A stretch of 64,000 nt of DNA from Zea mays (lineage: Eukaryota > Streptophyta > Magnoliopsida > Poales > Poaceae). Positions 22,912-34,862 of the stretch are shown piece after piece. Below the pieces are notes generated by a model, which was given only the letters and a program-made list of their open reading frames with translations, was not told where the DNA came from and ran no database searches. The translations under genes and the position numbers were made by a program. The DNA lies in assembly GCF_902167145.1 (NCBI RefSeq), contig NC_050098.1:37132501-37196500 (forward strand), written 5' to 3'. Within the stretch, counting starts at the first letter, position 1. Each line of letters begins with the position of its first letter.

Positions 22912-23659
22912 TGTTGGATCTTTTATGAGCTTGGCTCATTTATTGAATAAACTCTATGGTATGTAATGGTGGAGAATATCAATAGTACCATATTGAAAGT
23001 CCAAGGGTCTGTTGGCTTGACTTTGGTGCGAATTATTCCACTTAATTTTAGAAGTCAAGAAACGGACAAGGACGTGCCACACGCGCGCGCGCGTCGCCGC
23101 CGCCGGCCGGGCCGGGCTCGGGCCGGGCGTGGCGTGGCGTGGCGTAGCGAGGCGAGGCGAGGCGAGGCAGGCAGGCGGGCGGACGTGTGTTCAGCTGCCT
23201 GTCCCTTGGCGTGCAGCAGGTGACCCTTCTCCTGGCGACATGACAAGGGAAGCTGGACAAGGATCTGGATCATCCGAGCACATGTGAGGGTATGCTCAAT
23301 TTATGTTCTTACTGTTTTGCGTTCTGCAGATTATATATATTCATCTGTGTTGTTTCATATGTAGCAATGATTTTATCTTATCTGTTCTGTCTTATTATAA
23401 TATGATATATCTGTTTGTTTTAATTTTACAGTCATGTTGTTTATGTTACTATCTGTTTATTTTCAATTGTTCAGTCATTTTATATGCTTATCGTATTTAT
23501 ATGATTTATATGAATCATATGCTTTATGTTCTCTTGATCCATATTGGTATGGATCAATTTGAGATCATGATTTCTATGGTTAATTATCTTTTATATGTCA
23601 TCATCATAATGTTAATTTATGGAATTAAAATGATATGGAAAATGACTATAATTCTAACA
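22912..23659 (+). repeat. 5' LTR of the copia element
   Basis: 748 bp. It matches the 3' LTR except for a deletion at about 23232 (after CCCTTCTCC), where the other LTR has about 240 extra bases, and small differences in the GC-rich part (23090-23180). Confidence 0.9.
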
Positions 23660-23679
23660 ATCCAAAAACATAATGTTAG

Positions 23680-26600
23680 GCATTTTTCTGTCAGAGGTTT
23701 TGCTGTTGTGCTAAAGCCTGATCCTTTTGATGGTAAAAACTTCTTGATATGGAAAGCTAAGATAGAATTGTGGCTTACTGCAATGTCTTATTTTCATGCC
23801 GCTGAGGGCAAGCCTGTCAACTTACCTCCTGAGGATGAGGCTAAGTTTAAGGCTGAAGATAACCTCTTTCGAGGAGCAGTAATTAGCGCACTAGATACAA
23901 AATTCCAGAAAAGCTATATCATCCTTCCTACAGGGAAAGAGCTGTGGGATGCACTTGTTGGAAAGTTTAGAGTAACTGACGCCGGTAGCGAGCTGTATCT
24001 CATGGAGCAGCTGCATGAAAACAAGATGGTTGAGAACCGATTTATAGTGAAACAGGCTCATGAGTTTCAGGCACTAGCTAAGGAACTCGAACTTTTTCCT
24101 TGTCCTCTGCCTGATAAGTTTGTGGCTGGCGGTATAATCGCCAAGTTGTCACCTTCTTGGAAGGACTTTGCTACCTCTCTCAAAATAAGAGACAAGAGTT
24201 CAATGTGGAAGAGCTCATTGGTACTCTTGATGTTGAGGAAAGGGCTAGAACAAAGGACAATGGAAAAGGTGTTGAGACCTCTACTGCTAATGTGGTGCAG
24301 AAGAGAAACTTCCGCAAGTTTAATAAGAAGAAAAACCAGAACAAACAAGAGAATACAAATAAACCTGTTCAAACAGCACAATTTAAAAAGAAGAACAACA
24401 ACAAGGGAAAGGGAGGATGCTTTGTCTGTGGCAGTGATCAACATTGGGCTAGAGAGTGCCCTGATCGCAAGTTCACACAAGACAAGAAATCAGCTAATGT
24501 TGTAACCACTGAAACTGAAGATGGAACATCTGGGTATGATAATTCTTTACCATTTGTTCTTTCAGTTTGTAATTCACCTGAGTGGTGGATGGACAGTGGT
24601 GCAAACATTCATGTGTGTGCTGATGCCTCTATGTTCACTTCCTATCAGGTCAGGAGGTCTGGCGCCTTGTTAATGGGAAATGGGTCGCGTGCTCATGTTC
24701 TTGGTGTTGGTACGGTCATTCTAAAGTTTACTTCGGGAAAGACGGTGCCATTGAAGAGCGTGCAGCATGTGCCCTCTATCAAGAAGAATCTCGTTAGCGC
24801 TTCGATGCTATGTCGAGATGGATACAAAGTTGTTATTGAGTCTAATAAATGTGTTGTGTCGAAACATGGTACTTTTTTTGGTAAAGAATATGATTGTGGA
24901 GGCTTGTTCCGCTTATCACTGCATGATGTGTGTAATAAAATGGTGAATTCTGTTCATTTTTCTGATGAGTCAGATTTATGGCATTCACGTTTTTGTCATG
25001 CAAGCTTTGGTTGTCTTATGCGGTTAGAAAACCTAAATCTAATTCCTAAATTTAACTTGGTCAAGAAGTCTAAGTGCCATGTGTGTGTTGAATCAAAATA
25101 ACCCCGCAAGCCACACAAGGCTGCTGAGGCGAGGAGTTTGGCACCTCTAGAACTTGTTCATTCTGATCTGCGCGAGATGAATGGAATTTTGACCAAAGGT
25201 GGTAAAAGATACTTTCTCACTTTTATAGATGACTCTACTAGATTTTGCTATGTGTATCTCTTAAAAACAAAAGATGAGGCGTTTAATTATTTTAAGGCCT
25301 ATAAAGCTGAAGTTGAGAACCAACTTGAGAGGAAAATAAAACGGTTAAGGTCCGATCGAGGTGGAGAATATTTCTCTAATGTGTTCGATGAGTTCTGCGT
25401 GGAACATGGTATTATTCATGAGAGGACACCACCATTCTCACCACAATCTAATGGGATTGCTGAAAGGAAAAACCACATTCTAACAGATTTTGTGAATGCC
25501 ATGTTGAGTACAGTGGGATTATCCAAGGCATGGTGGGGTGAGGCGATTTTGACAGCGTGTCATGTCCTGAATAGAGTTCCAACAAAGAACAAAGAGATCA
25601 CACCATTTGAGGAATGGGAAAAGAGAAGATTAAATCTCTCATATTTGCGCACTTGGGGTTGCTTGGCTAAAGTGAATGTGCCAATCAACAAAAAGCGTAA
25701 ACTTGGGCCTAAAACTGTTGATTGTATATTCCTTGGGTACTCTTTTCACAGTACTGGGTACATGTTCTTAATTATAAAATCTGATGTGTCTGATATGTAT
25801 GTTGATACTATCATGGAATCAAGAGACGCAACATTTTTTGAGAATGAGTTTCCCATGAAGAATACACCTAGTGATACAAGTCATGAGACTATAATTCCCC
25901 ATGAGCATGAACTGTCGATTCCTATAGCTCATGCTGAGGATTCTCACGTGCACATCCCTGAGGAGTATGACACTATAGTCACTCGAAAGAGCAAGAGACA
26001 GAGGGTTGCAAAATCCTTTGGTAATGACTTTATAGTGTACCTTGTGGAAGACACACCAACTACCATTAGTGAGGCATATTCCTCTCCTTATGCTGACTTA
26101 TGGAAGGAAGCAGTAAGGAGTGAGATGGAATCTATTATGTCTAATGGTACTTGGGAGATCGTTGATCGTCCTTATGGTTGCCAACCTATAGGCTGCAAAT
26201 GGATCTTTAAGAAAAAGCTTAGGCCTGATGGTACAATTGAGAGGTACAAGGCAAGGCTTGTGGCCAAAGGATATACCCAAAAAGAGGGTGAAGATTTCTT
26301 TGATACCTACTCACCAGTGGCTCGATTGACTACAATTTGCACATTAATAGCCGTGGCAACCTCTGATGGTCTTATCATTCATCAGATGGATGTTAAGACA
26401 ACTTTCCTAAATGGAGAGTTGGATGAGGAGATCTATATGGATCAGCCAGAAGGGTTCATTGCAGATGGTCAAGAGAACAAGGTGTGCAGGTTGATAAAAT
26501 CTTTGTATGGCCTAAAACAAGCACCTAAGCACTGGCATGAAAAGTTTGATAATACTCTTACAGCTGCTGGCTTTGCTGTAAATGAATCTGACACGTGTGT

Positions 26601-27597
26601 GTACTATCGATATGGTGGGGGCGAGTCTGTTATGCTATGCCTTTATGTTGATGACATCTTGATCTTTGGATCAAATCTCAATGTGATTGAGGAAGTTAAA
26701 AATCTTCTATCGAGCAATTTTGAAATGAAAGATTTGGGAGAAGCTGATGTCATTCTAAACATTAAGCTTGTTAGAGAAGCTGATGGTGGGGTAACTTTGT
26801 TACAATCCCATTATGTGGAAAAGGTATTGAGTCGCTTTGGTTTTAGTGACCGTGATCCTGCTCCAACACCTTATGACCCTAGTGTGCTATTGAGAAAGAA
26901 TCAGAGAATAGCAAGGGATCAATTGACATACTCCCAGATCATTGGCTCGCTCATGTACCTTGCAAGTGCAACAAGGCCAGACATCTCTTATGCGGTGAGT
27001 AAGCTAAGTCGGTTTGTGTCGAAACCAGGAGATGATCACTGGCGTGCTCTTGAGAGAGTGTTGCGGTATTTGAAAGGTACTATGACATACGGTATTCATT
27101 ATACTGGAAACCCAAAAGTGTTGGAAGGCTATTGTGATGCCAACTGGATTTCTGATGCTGATGAGCTTTATGCCACAAGCGGATATGTGTTTCTGTTTGG
27201 AGGTGGAGCTGTTTCCTAGAAGTCTTGCAAGCAGACTATCTTAACGAAGTCTACAATGGAAGCAGAACTCGTAGCATTAGACATTGCTGGGGCTGAGGCC
27301 GAGTGGCTTCGTGATTTCCTATTGGATTTACCGGTAGTTGAAAAACCGATACCGGCTATTTCCATGAACTGTGACAACCAAACTGTGATTACAAAGGTTA
27401 ACAGTTCTAGGAATAACATGAAGTCTACAAGGCATGTTAAGAGGAGATTGAAATCTGTCAGAAAGCTGAAAAACTCCGGAGTTATAACGGTGGATTATGT
27501 CCACACATCGAATAATCTGGCAGATCAATTCACTAAGGGTATGTCACGCAATGTGATAGAAAGTGCATCGAGAGAAATGGGTATGAGAACCATGTGA
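23680..27597 (+). pseudogene. copia gag-pol polyprotein (one frameshift, two stops)
   Basis: Gag (about 23680-24480) includes PFDGKNFLIWKAKIELWL and the zinc knuckle CFVCGSDQHWARECP. A one-base shift near 24183 breaks it. Protease has WWMDSGANIHV (24580). The integrase finger is WHSRFCH with CHVC, and the catalytic region has [16 protein letters not shown] and [11 protein letters not shown]. The RT runs from [15 protein letters not shown] to [10 protein letters not shown] (26650). RNase H includes [10 protein letters not shown] and TMEAELVALD. A TAA at 25099-25101 (probably from CAA) and a TAG at 27217-27219 (from the Trp of VSWKS) are the only stops after the shift. The stop at 27595 ends the polyprotein. 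All catalytic residues are kept. Confidence 0.9.
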
Positions 27598-28137
27598 GAT
27601 CTACTCTAGTGGTAACCTGCTCTATGTGATCGGAGATCCCGTGAAGTAGAGTGGAGAAACAAGCTAGGAGTAGATTGTGAGGAAAGATCCCTTCTTTAAC
27701 TCATTTCTGATGCACATCTTTCCTATCTTTAAGGCAGGATGGTTTTTACCTTAATGTATTCCAAGAGTCTTATAAAGGTGAGATGTTGTCCTACAGAACA
27801 TCTTTTGAGGAATACACCTATATGAGTCAGACTGCTGGTCACAGTCTATGGGACTTGGGTAATCCCTAAATACTCATGAAAGGCACTGAAGTGTGACTTA
27901 TATGCTTCTAAACAGCGGGGATACCCTTTTGCAGCCTAGTATCAGCAAAGAATTTGAGTGAATCTTATTTCGCACAAAACTGTCAATTCAAGACTTAGTC
28001 CATTGTTCAGTTGTGAATGAGTGAAACTCTTATTCTAGATGGATGTTCAACTTAACAGTCTCCATCGAAACACTGGTATATCAAAGGATTGTGATTCTGA
28101 TACTTCATCATTACAAACCCTAGAGTTTGGTGGGGAT

Positions 28138-29160
28138 TGTTGGATCTTTTATGGGCTTGGCCCATTTATTGAATAAACTCTATGGTGTGTAATGGTGGAG
28201 AATACCAATAGTACCATATTGGAAGTCCAAGGGTCTGTTGGCTTGACTTATATGGTGGGAATTATTCCACTTAATTTAAGAAGTCAAGAAACGGACAAGG
28301 GCGTGCCACACGCGCGCGCGCCGCCGCCGCCCGGGCCGGGCCGGGCTCGGGCGTGGCGAGGCGAGGCAGGCAGGCAGGTGAGCGGGCGTGGTGGTAAATC
28401 CTTCAGTTGCCTGTCTCTTCGTCAGCTGCATGCGAGACTCTTGTCCTTCAGCTACCTGTCCCTTAGCGTGCAGCAGGTGACCCTTCTCCTTCAGCTTCCC
28501 TCTGCGAGAAGTTAAGTAGAGGAGAACCCCTGGCACTTGGTACACAAGGACATAACCTTTTCAGAGTCACAACCCAGCCGCAAGTAAGAGTATTTCCATC
28601 GCGTGACTCTGCGCGCACAGAGAAGCGAGAGGGCAGGTGCCTCCGGAGCCCTTGCCGTTCGAGACCTTGCACGGAGGATCGACAATTAGGTTTTTGGGGA
28701 GCGTCTACGCGACTGCCCAAAACATCTTCTTCCTGGCGACATGACAAAGGAAGCTGGACAAGGATCTGGATCATACGAGCGCATGGGAGGGTATGATCAA
28801 TTTATGTTCTTACTGTTTTGCGTTCTGCAGATTACATATATTCATCTGTGCTGTTTCATATGTAGCAATGATTTTATCTTATCTGTTTTGTCTTATTATA
28901 ATATGATATATCTGTTTGTTTAAATTTTACAGTCATGTTGTTTATGTTACTATCTATTTATTTTCAATTGTTCAGTCATTTTATATGCTTATCGTATTTA
29001 TATGATTTATATGAATCATATGCTTTATGTTCTCTTGGTCCATATTGGTATGGATCAATTTGAGATCATGATTTCTATGGTTAATTATCTTTTATATGTC
29101 ATCATCATAATGTTAATTTATGGAATTAAAATAATATGAAAAATGCCTATAATTCTAACA
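28138..29160 (+). repeat. 3' LTR of the copia element
   Basis: 1023 bp, the fuller of the two LTRs, ending ATAATTCTAACA at 29160 and followed by the TTTTC target duplication. Confidence 0.9.
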
Positions 29161-29165
29161 TTTTC

Positions 29166-30797
29166 CGTATCAGCGCTTAGTCTAACGGTTAATTTGGGAA
29201 CTCAATTTTACTTATGAATTTTTATTTTCTTAAAGGAAAAAAATAAGAATCTCTTGGTTTTGGAAACGGTTTTAGTTAGAATGGTTGAACATTTTATATA
29301 ATCTTGATAATTGAAATGATTTCTAATTCTAATCCAGCGGCAGGCTAACGTGGAAACGAAGAAACGGGGGGCAGAAAAGGCAGCACCCTCGCCTACACAT
29401 GGCGTTCTTCAGCACTCGCGCACGTGCACCCTTATTTTAGTGATACACTGATACTGCGGGTGTGTAACAGACTGCGAATTGCGTGCGGAAAACGACTAGT
29501 AAAAGGAGATCAGAGCACCGTATTTGGTAGTCTTCTGCTCTGCTCATGCGGGCTCAGGATGTTTCTTCCTGAAGCCAGTGTTTCGTCAATAGCCACACTC
29601 AGATCTTTTTCAGCGTTAAAATAACTAATATTTTAATAACAACTCATCTAAAATCTAAAATTTCACTCGTCCGTGCTTTGCTACGATTGTTATATATTAT
29701 ATAATTATTATTGATTTATAAACACTAAGCTACGTGTGGTTTAATAGTTAGTCCTAAATTTCTAAAACAAGGACGTTGGTTCGAGTGCTCGCTCTGCACT
29801 TTTTTTGTGCAGTGTTGTAGATGCACGAACAGGACGGGTGCTGGAACGACGTGGTAGTTAGTTGCGCAGGGTCGGGCGCTGAGAGAGATCTGCGCGGAGG
29901 ATGAAGCCATGGTACCACCAGTGCTTGTGGTCGAACGTCATGGTCATGGAGGAGAAAGCTATTAACGATCATTGGATTGTCTTTAACTTTTAATTTTCAT
30001 GAAACTTGTCTTCAAATGGAAGAACTTTGTCGCCTCGATGTTATCAAGATTAGCATAAATGAAATGGCACATGAACTAATACTAGTATAATAATTGTGCG
30101 TTACGGCCGTATACAATCGTATTTTATGATATTGGTTGGGAAGGATAAGGTCGTACCCGCAATGCAATCAATGGTTGACCGAAGTAACCAATCATATGGA
30201 CCCTCCCAAAAAATACCAATCATATGACTCAAGACATTGACTTCATATAAACACACAGTATGACTGCTGGTTTTAAAGACCCACAACATCTTCCAATAAA
30301 CCTATGCCCTTTTATTTTCTCTTAGACACACGCATTAAACACATAATTTATGGACAGATAGAACCATAAAGATGTCTCTGGCTATTGCACAATAATCTGA
30401 TAGAGAACAAAACATGCCTCAACAATTATCAAATAGAGGCCATGTATGGATTCATGATGCAGCATGCATGAACCATGCATGAGTTAAGCGATGTCCAGTA
30501 TCGTCTTGCGTCATGCATGAGGGGTGATTAATTCCGATCCAGCTACAAGAAACAGATGAGCTAATGAATCAAATGACTCGAACAACAGCCATCCACTATG
30601 TATCTGTCGTCCATGCTTTGCATCGGAAGGCCACCAACCATCTCTATCTCGTTCCCAACTGGCCTAGCCCTAGCAAAACAGTACACACTCAGCTTCAAAT
30701 GGAGCTACAATAAAATGCTCGTCAAGGACCCATCGCAAGCGCACGACGACCTTGTAGCTCCTCTCTCCCGAGGAAGCACTTATCCTAGCCACTAACA
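29166..30797. other. intergenic with a Helitron-like relic
   Basis: No gene. A minus-strand Helitron-type 3' end (TCGTAGCAAAGCACGGACGA, revcomp of 29665-29684) lacks the CTAG. About 75 bp further in is a tRNA-like pair, A-box GTGGTTTAATAGTTAGTC near 29736 and B-box GGTTCGAGTGC near 29777, homologous to the modules at 15712 and 22381. The remainder, 29960-30797, shows nothing I can name. Confidence 0.4.
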
Positions 30798-31250
30798 ATG
30801 ACTTGTGACGCTTCGTATCTCTTCTCCGCCACAGCGCTAGTGACGATGGCGCTCATCATGCTCATCGGCGACGACAGCACTACGTGCCACGCCATGTGAC
30901 ATCTTGCTCACGCTCCGCCCCCCCATCGCTCTTGTCGCCATCCCGGGCATTCCTATCGTGTCGAATCCATCGATCGTGCCCGTGGCCACCCTTCCACTGA
31001 TGCTTGCCATACCTAAGGTTACCACGGTGGACGCCGTGCCACAGATCCATGTGGTGACGAACACCGCTGCGCTGCCCCAATGCCGGCTGTAGTACCCGCC
31101 GTCATGCCAAAAGTGATGCTGCCGCCAATGCCCGCCATCATGCCGAAGGTTGGTGCCTTGTCGACAATGCCCGTCATCGTGCCTAAGGTTGGTGACTTAC
31201 CACCGATGCCCTCCGTGTGGCCCGTGCCTAACCGTCGATGCCCTCCATCC
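30798..31250 (+). pseudogene. PELPK-like proline-rich secreted protein, broken
   Basis: The ATG at 30798 opens a hydrophobic signal-like segment (SATALVTMALIMLIGDD, then TTCHA). It is cut by TGA at 30897-30899, where a basic residue is expected before HLA. Downstream, in another frame, are repeated units of the PKV..PPMP type (MPKVMLPPMPAIMPKVGAL, VPKVGDLPPMP; 31100-31215), as in grass PELPK/proline-rich cell-wall proteins. Further shifts separate the head from the repeats. Function, if any, is lost. Confidence 0.55.
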
Positions 31251-31895
31251 CGGTAGCATCGGTCTCCATTAGGTCCCACGAACGCGACACGAACTCGGTG
31301 GATAGGCCTGTGAAGATACTCATGGAGTCAGTGAGCCAAAAAATCAGATGTATGTACGTGCGTAGCTTGGAGGACGTAGGCGAGACGAAGTAGCTAGAGA
31401 GCGTCGGGCCACCGGCGACGAGCAGATCCACAACCGCTATCGCTTGAGGGGCCTTGATATGACTTTTTGTAGCCAGGTTGGTGGACGGATTATGATGAGT
31501 AAAACGGCTCCACCCCTCAGCTTCTAAAACCGTTTTCCCCGCGTTTCTAAGCATGGAAGACGTGGCATGTGTGGGTCTGCTGAAACCGCTTTCCCCGTCC
31601 CATACGGAGCGACATGAATGGGTTGTTGGTCTCCTATCGCGGTGCATTTGGCACGTGATGAAGACATCCACACTACTGATACATCTATGCCAATACAAGT
31701 ACCAATTTCTGGTCCCATTACTCGCACTCGTGCTCGTCAACTCAACCATTAGGTGATTACACACTCTTGAATTCATGTCCATCATATTTAGACCATGGAG
31801 ACCCGTGCACTCTTGTTTTTCTTAGGAACCAGGGAGAAGACCGAAAGGGAAAAGGATTTGAACATGCTGGATTCGGACTGCAGAAGAACACCAAC
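31251..31895. other. intergenic, unassigned
   Basis: A minus-strand open frame (31785-31228) covers this stretch but has no motif I recognise and overlaps the PELPK-like relic. I do not call a gene. Confidence 0.35.
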
Positions 31896-32584
31896 TTGTG
31901 ACGGTCACCACGGTCACATGCGGGCTCGGATTGGAATGTTCAAGCACAACATGGAAAGCTTATCAAGTCTACTTTCATATGGATCTAGAATTATAGTCAT
32001 ATATGTTCCGTGGCTGCCATAATCATTGTTTCCTTACCGAGACATTTCCTGCCTTTTCTGCCCATGGTGCTGCGTCACCCTATTTTAGCCCAATGGGTCG
32101 TGTATCGAGTTGGGTCCATTAGGGATGCATCCTAGGGTTGCAGCACGACCCCAATACCCTTGTGGCCGTCCTCCCATGTTTATAAAGCCCCTAGCCGCCA
32201 CCAAGAACGACGGGTTTTGTTTAGATCAAGTTTAGCTCTCGCTACTTGCTTGTGAGCGCGCGTGCTGGTTCAGCCGCCCGTCTTCTTGTCTTCGGAACCC
32301 CACCATATTGAAGTTTGATTTTTAAACCTACATTTACATCTAGTAATTCAGTACTTGTTCTACTTGTTCTTGCTATTTCTTCGATTGCTTGCAGGACGAG
32401 TGCCCTAGTGGCCGGGGTGTCACGCTCCACAAGATCGTGACAACCATAGGAGGTAGTGTATCGGTTGCTAAGGTGCAGCATCTTTGGAAGGCTGTAGTCG
32501 GGTCGTGAACGTCATCTCCTCCACCAATCGAGTTATTCCACACCCTCTCATCGAAAGATCGGGCATTCACCCAACGGGTGCACA
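31896..32584 (+). repeat. probable LTR (left copy) of a degraded LTR element
   Basis: The right end GGGTGCACA is followed after five bases by TGGTAATCAGAGC, a Met-type primer site, so an LTR ends near 32584. A TATA-like TTTATAAAGCCCC lies at about 32177. The left end (TGTGACGGTCACC at 31896) is a guess from the TG start. The internal part is cut off at 32840 by the next LTR. Confidence 0.5.
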
Positions 32585-32589
32585 TTAGT

Positions 32590-32602
32590 TGGTAATCAGA
32601 GC
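32590..32602 (+). other. primer-binding site, Met-tRNA type
   Basis: TGGTAATCAGAGC differs from the usual TGGTATCAGAGC by one inserted A. It marks the start of a plus-oriented element's internal region, of which only about 240 bp remain before 32841. Confidence 0.65.
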
Positions 32603-32840
32603 AAGGTTTATCGATGAGAGATTTACTTTTCTTCGCTGTTTTCTTATCTCCTATAGTCTAGAAAAAGCAAAAAAATAGTAGATTAGTTTTACCACAATCC
32701 TATAAACCATTGAGCCTTTATTAGTACTACTTAGCTAGGGCTTGTTGAATTTTCGGTTGCATCGGTTGTGTCGAGTTGCTGGTCTTAGTTTATTCCTTTA
32801 GAGTTTTGAGTTCTACCACATTTTGGTCACCACGAGATCC

Positions 32841-34027
32841 TGAAAGTCGCCTAGAGGGGGGGTGAATAGGCAAATCTGAAATTCATAAACTTTAAGCACC
32901 ACTACAAGCCGGGGTTAGCGTTAGAAATAAAGGCAAGTCCGAAAGAGAGGGCGAAAACAAATCAACCAAAGAAATAGAGCGGATGACACGGTGATTTGTT
33001 TTGCCGAGGTTCGGTTCTTGCAAACCTACTCCCCGTTGAGGTGGTAACAAAGATCGGGTCTCTTTCAACCCTTTCCCTCTCTCAAACAGTCACCTAGACC
33101 GAGTGAGCTTTTCTCCTTAATCAACGTGTCACTTAGACCCCTTACAAGGACCACCACAACTTGGTGTCTCTTGCTTGATTACAAGTTGCTTGAGAACAAG
33201 AATGGAGGAAGAAGAAAAGCGATCCAAGCGACAAGAACTCAAATGAACACAAATATCTCTCTCTCACTAGTCACTATTTGTTTGGAGTGATTCCAGACTT
33301 GGGAGAGGATTTGATCTCTTGTTTGTGTCTTGGAGTGAAGTCTAGAGCTCTTGTATTGAATGCAATGGCTGAAAACTTGGATGCCTTAAAGTGTGGTGGT
33401 TGGGGGGTATTTATAGCCCCAACCACCAAAATGGCCGTTGGGAAGGCTGTCTGTCGATGGGCGCACCGGACACTGTCCGGTGCGCCAGCCACATCACCCA
33501 ACCGTTAGGGTTCGACTGTTGGAGCTCTGACAGATGGGGCCACCGGACAGTCCGGTGGTGCACCGGACAGGTACTGTTCACTGTCCGGTGCACCTTCTGG
33601 CGCCTGCTCTGACTCTGCGCGCACTGTAGCACTTTTACAGGTTTCCGTTGGAGTCGACCGTTGCACTGTAGTCGTTGCTCCGCTGGTACATCGGACAGTC
33701 CGGTGTCACACCGGACAGTCCGGTGAATTATAGCGGAGTGGCATTTCTAGAAACCCGAAGGTGACGAGTTGGAGTTGATCCACCCTGGTGCACCGGACAC
33801 TGTCCGGTGTGCCACCGGACAGTCTGGTGCGCCAGACCAGGGCAGCCATCGGTTTTCTTTTGCTCCTTTCTTTTGAACCCTATCTTGGACTTTTTATTGG
33901 TTTGTGTTGAACCTTTGGCACCTGTAGAACTTATAATCTAGAGCAAACTAGTTAGTCCAATTATTTGTGTTGGGCACTTCAACCACCAAAATCATTTAGG
34001 AAAATGTTTGACCCTATTTCCCTTTCA
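32841..34027 (-). repeat. 3' LTR of the Opie/Ji-like element
   Basis: 1187 bp, TGAAAGTCGCC...CCCTTTCA as written. The adjacent AAAAAGGGGGAGAT (minus strand, 34028-34041) is the polypurine tract and fixes the minus orientation. It contains at least six short palindromes of the type CACCGGACAGTCCGGTG (33470-33835). Confidence 0.85.
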
Positions 34028-34862
34028 ATCTCCCCCTTTTTGGTGATTGATGCCAACACAAACCTAAGAAAATATATAAGTGCAGAATTTAACTAGTTTG
34101 CCTAAGGTAAGTGCAAAGGTTGCTTGGAATTAAACCAATTTACATTTTCATAAGATATGCATGGATTGCTTTCTTTCTTTTAACATTTTGGACCATGCTT
34201 GCACCACTTGTTTTGTTTTTGTAAATGTTTTTGGAAATTCTTTTCAAAGTCCTTCTGCAAATAGTTAAAGGTATATAAATAAGATTTCGAGAAGCATTTT
34301 TAAGATTTTGAAATTTTCTCCCCCTGTTTCAAATGCTTTTCCTTTGACTAAACAAAACTCCCCCTTAATGAAATTCTCCTCTTAGTGTTCAAGAGGATTT
34401 TACAAATTGAAAGAAGATCAAATATTTTAGATACCAATTTTGAAAAACTCCTCCTTAAGATATAAATATCAAATGCGATAGAATTTCATAGAGGACTACA
34501 CATTTGAAGAATACCAATTGAAAACAACATTTAAAACTTAGACTTGTTTCGAAAAATTTTAAAATTGGCATGGTGGTGCGGTCCTTTTGGTTTGGGCTAA
34601 TACTCTCTCCCCTTTGGCATTAATCGCTAAAAACGGAGCCTTTAGAGTCCTTATTAAATTCTCTCCCCCTTTGGCAAACAATATATGAGTGAAGGATTAT
34701 ACCAAAGTGGAGAGCGATGTGGAGTGATGGCAAAGGGTAAATAATACGATGGAGTGGAGTGGAAGCCTTGTCTTCGCCGAGGACTCCATTTCCCTTTCAA
34801 TCTATGATTTAGCAAGGAATACACTTGAAAAACACATTAGTCATAACAAATGAAAGAGATAT

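Larger units (their letters stand above)
22912..29160 (+). mobile_element. complete Ty1/copia LTR retrotransposon with three coding lesions
   Basis: LTRs at 22912-23659 and 28138-29160 (TGTTGGATC...TTCTAACA) enclose gag, protease, integrase, RT and RNase H in copia order. TTTTC is duplicated exactly on both sides (22907-22911, 29161-29165). The polypurine tract GTTTGGTGGGGAT precedes the right LTR. No standard Met PBS is visible after the left LTR, where AATCCAAAAACATAATG stands. The left LTR is 275 bp shorter through internal deletion. The element is recent enough to keep its target duplication but is not coding-competent. Confidence 0.92.

Noticed and set aside
23303..23680. N-terminal part of a 400-residue frame starting inside the copia LTR
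   Set aside because: The hydrophobic start (MFLLFCVLQIIY) is translated LTR sequence and recurs at 28800; gag begins after the LTR.
31228..31785. 185-residue minus-strand open frame
   Set aside because: No recognisable motif, overlaps the PELPK-like relic, and lies in decayed intergenic DNA.
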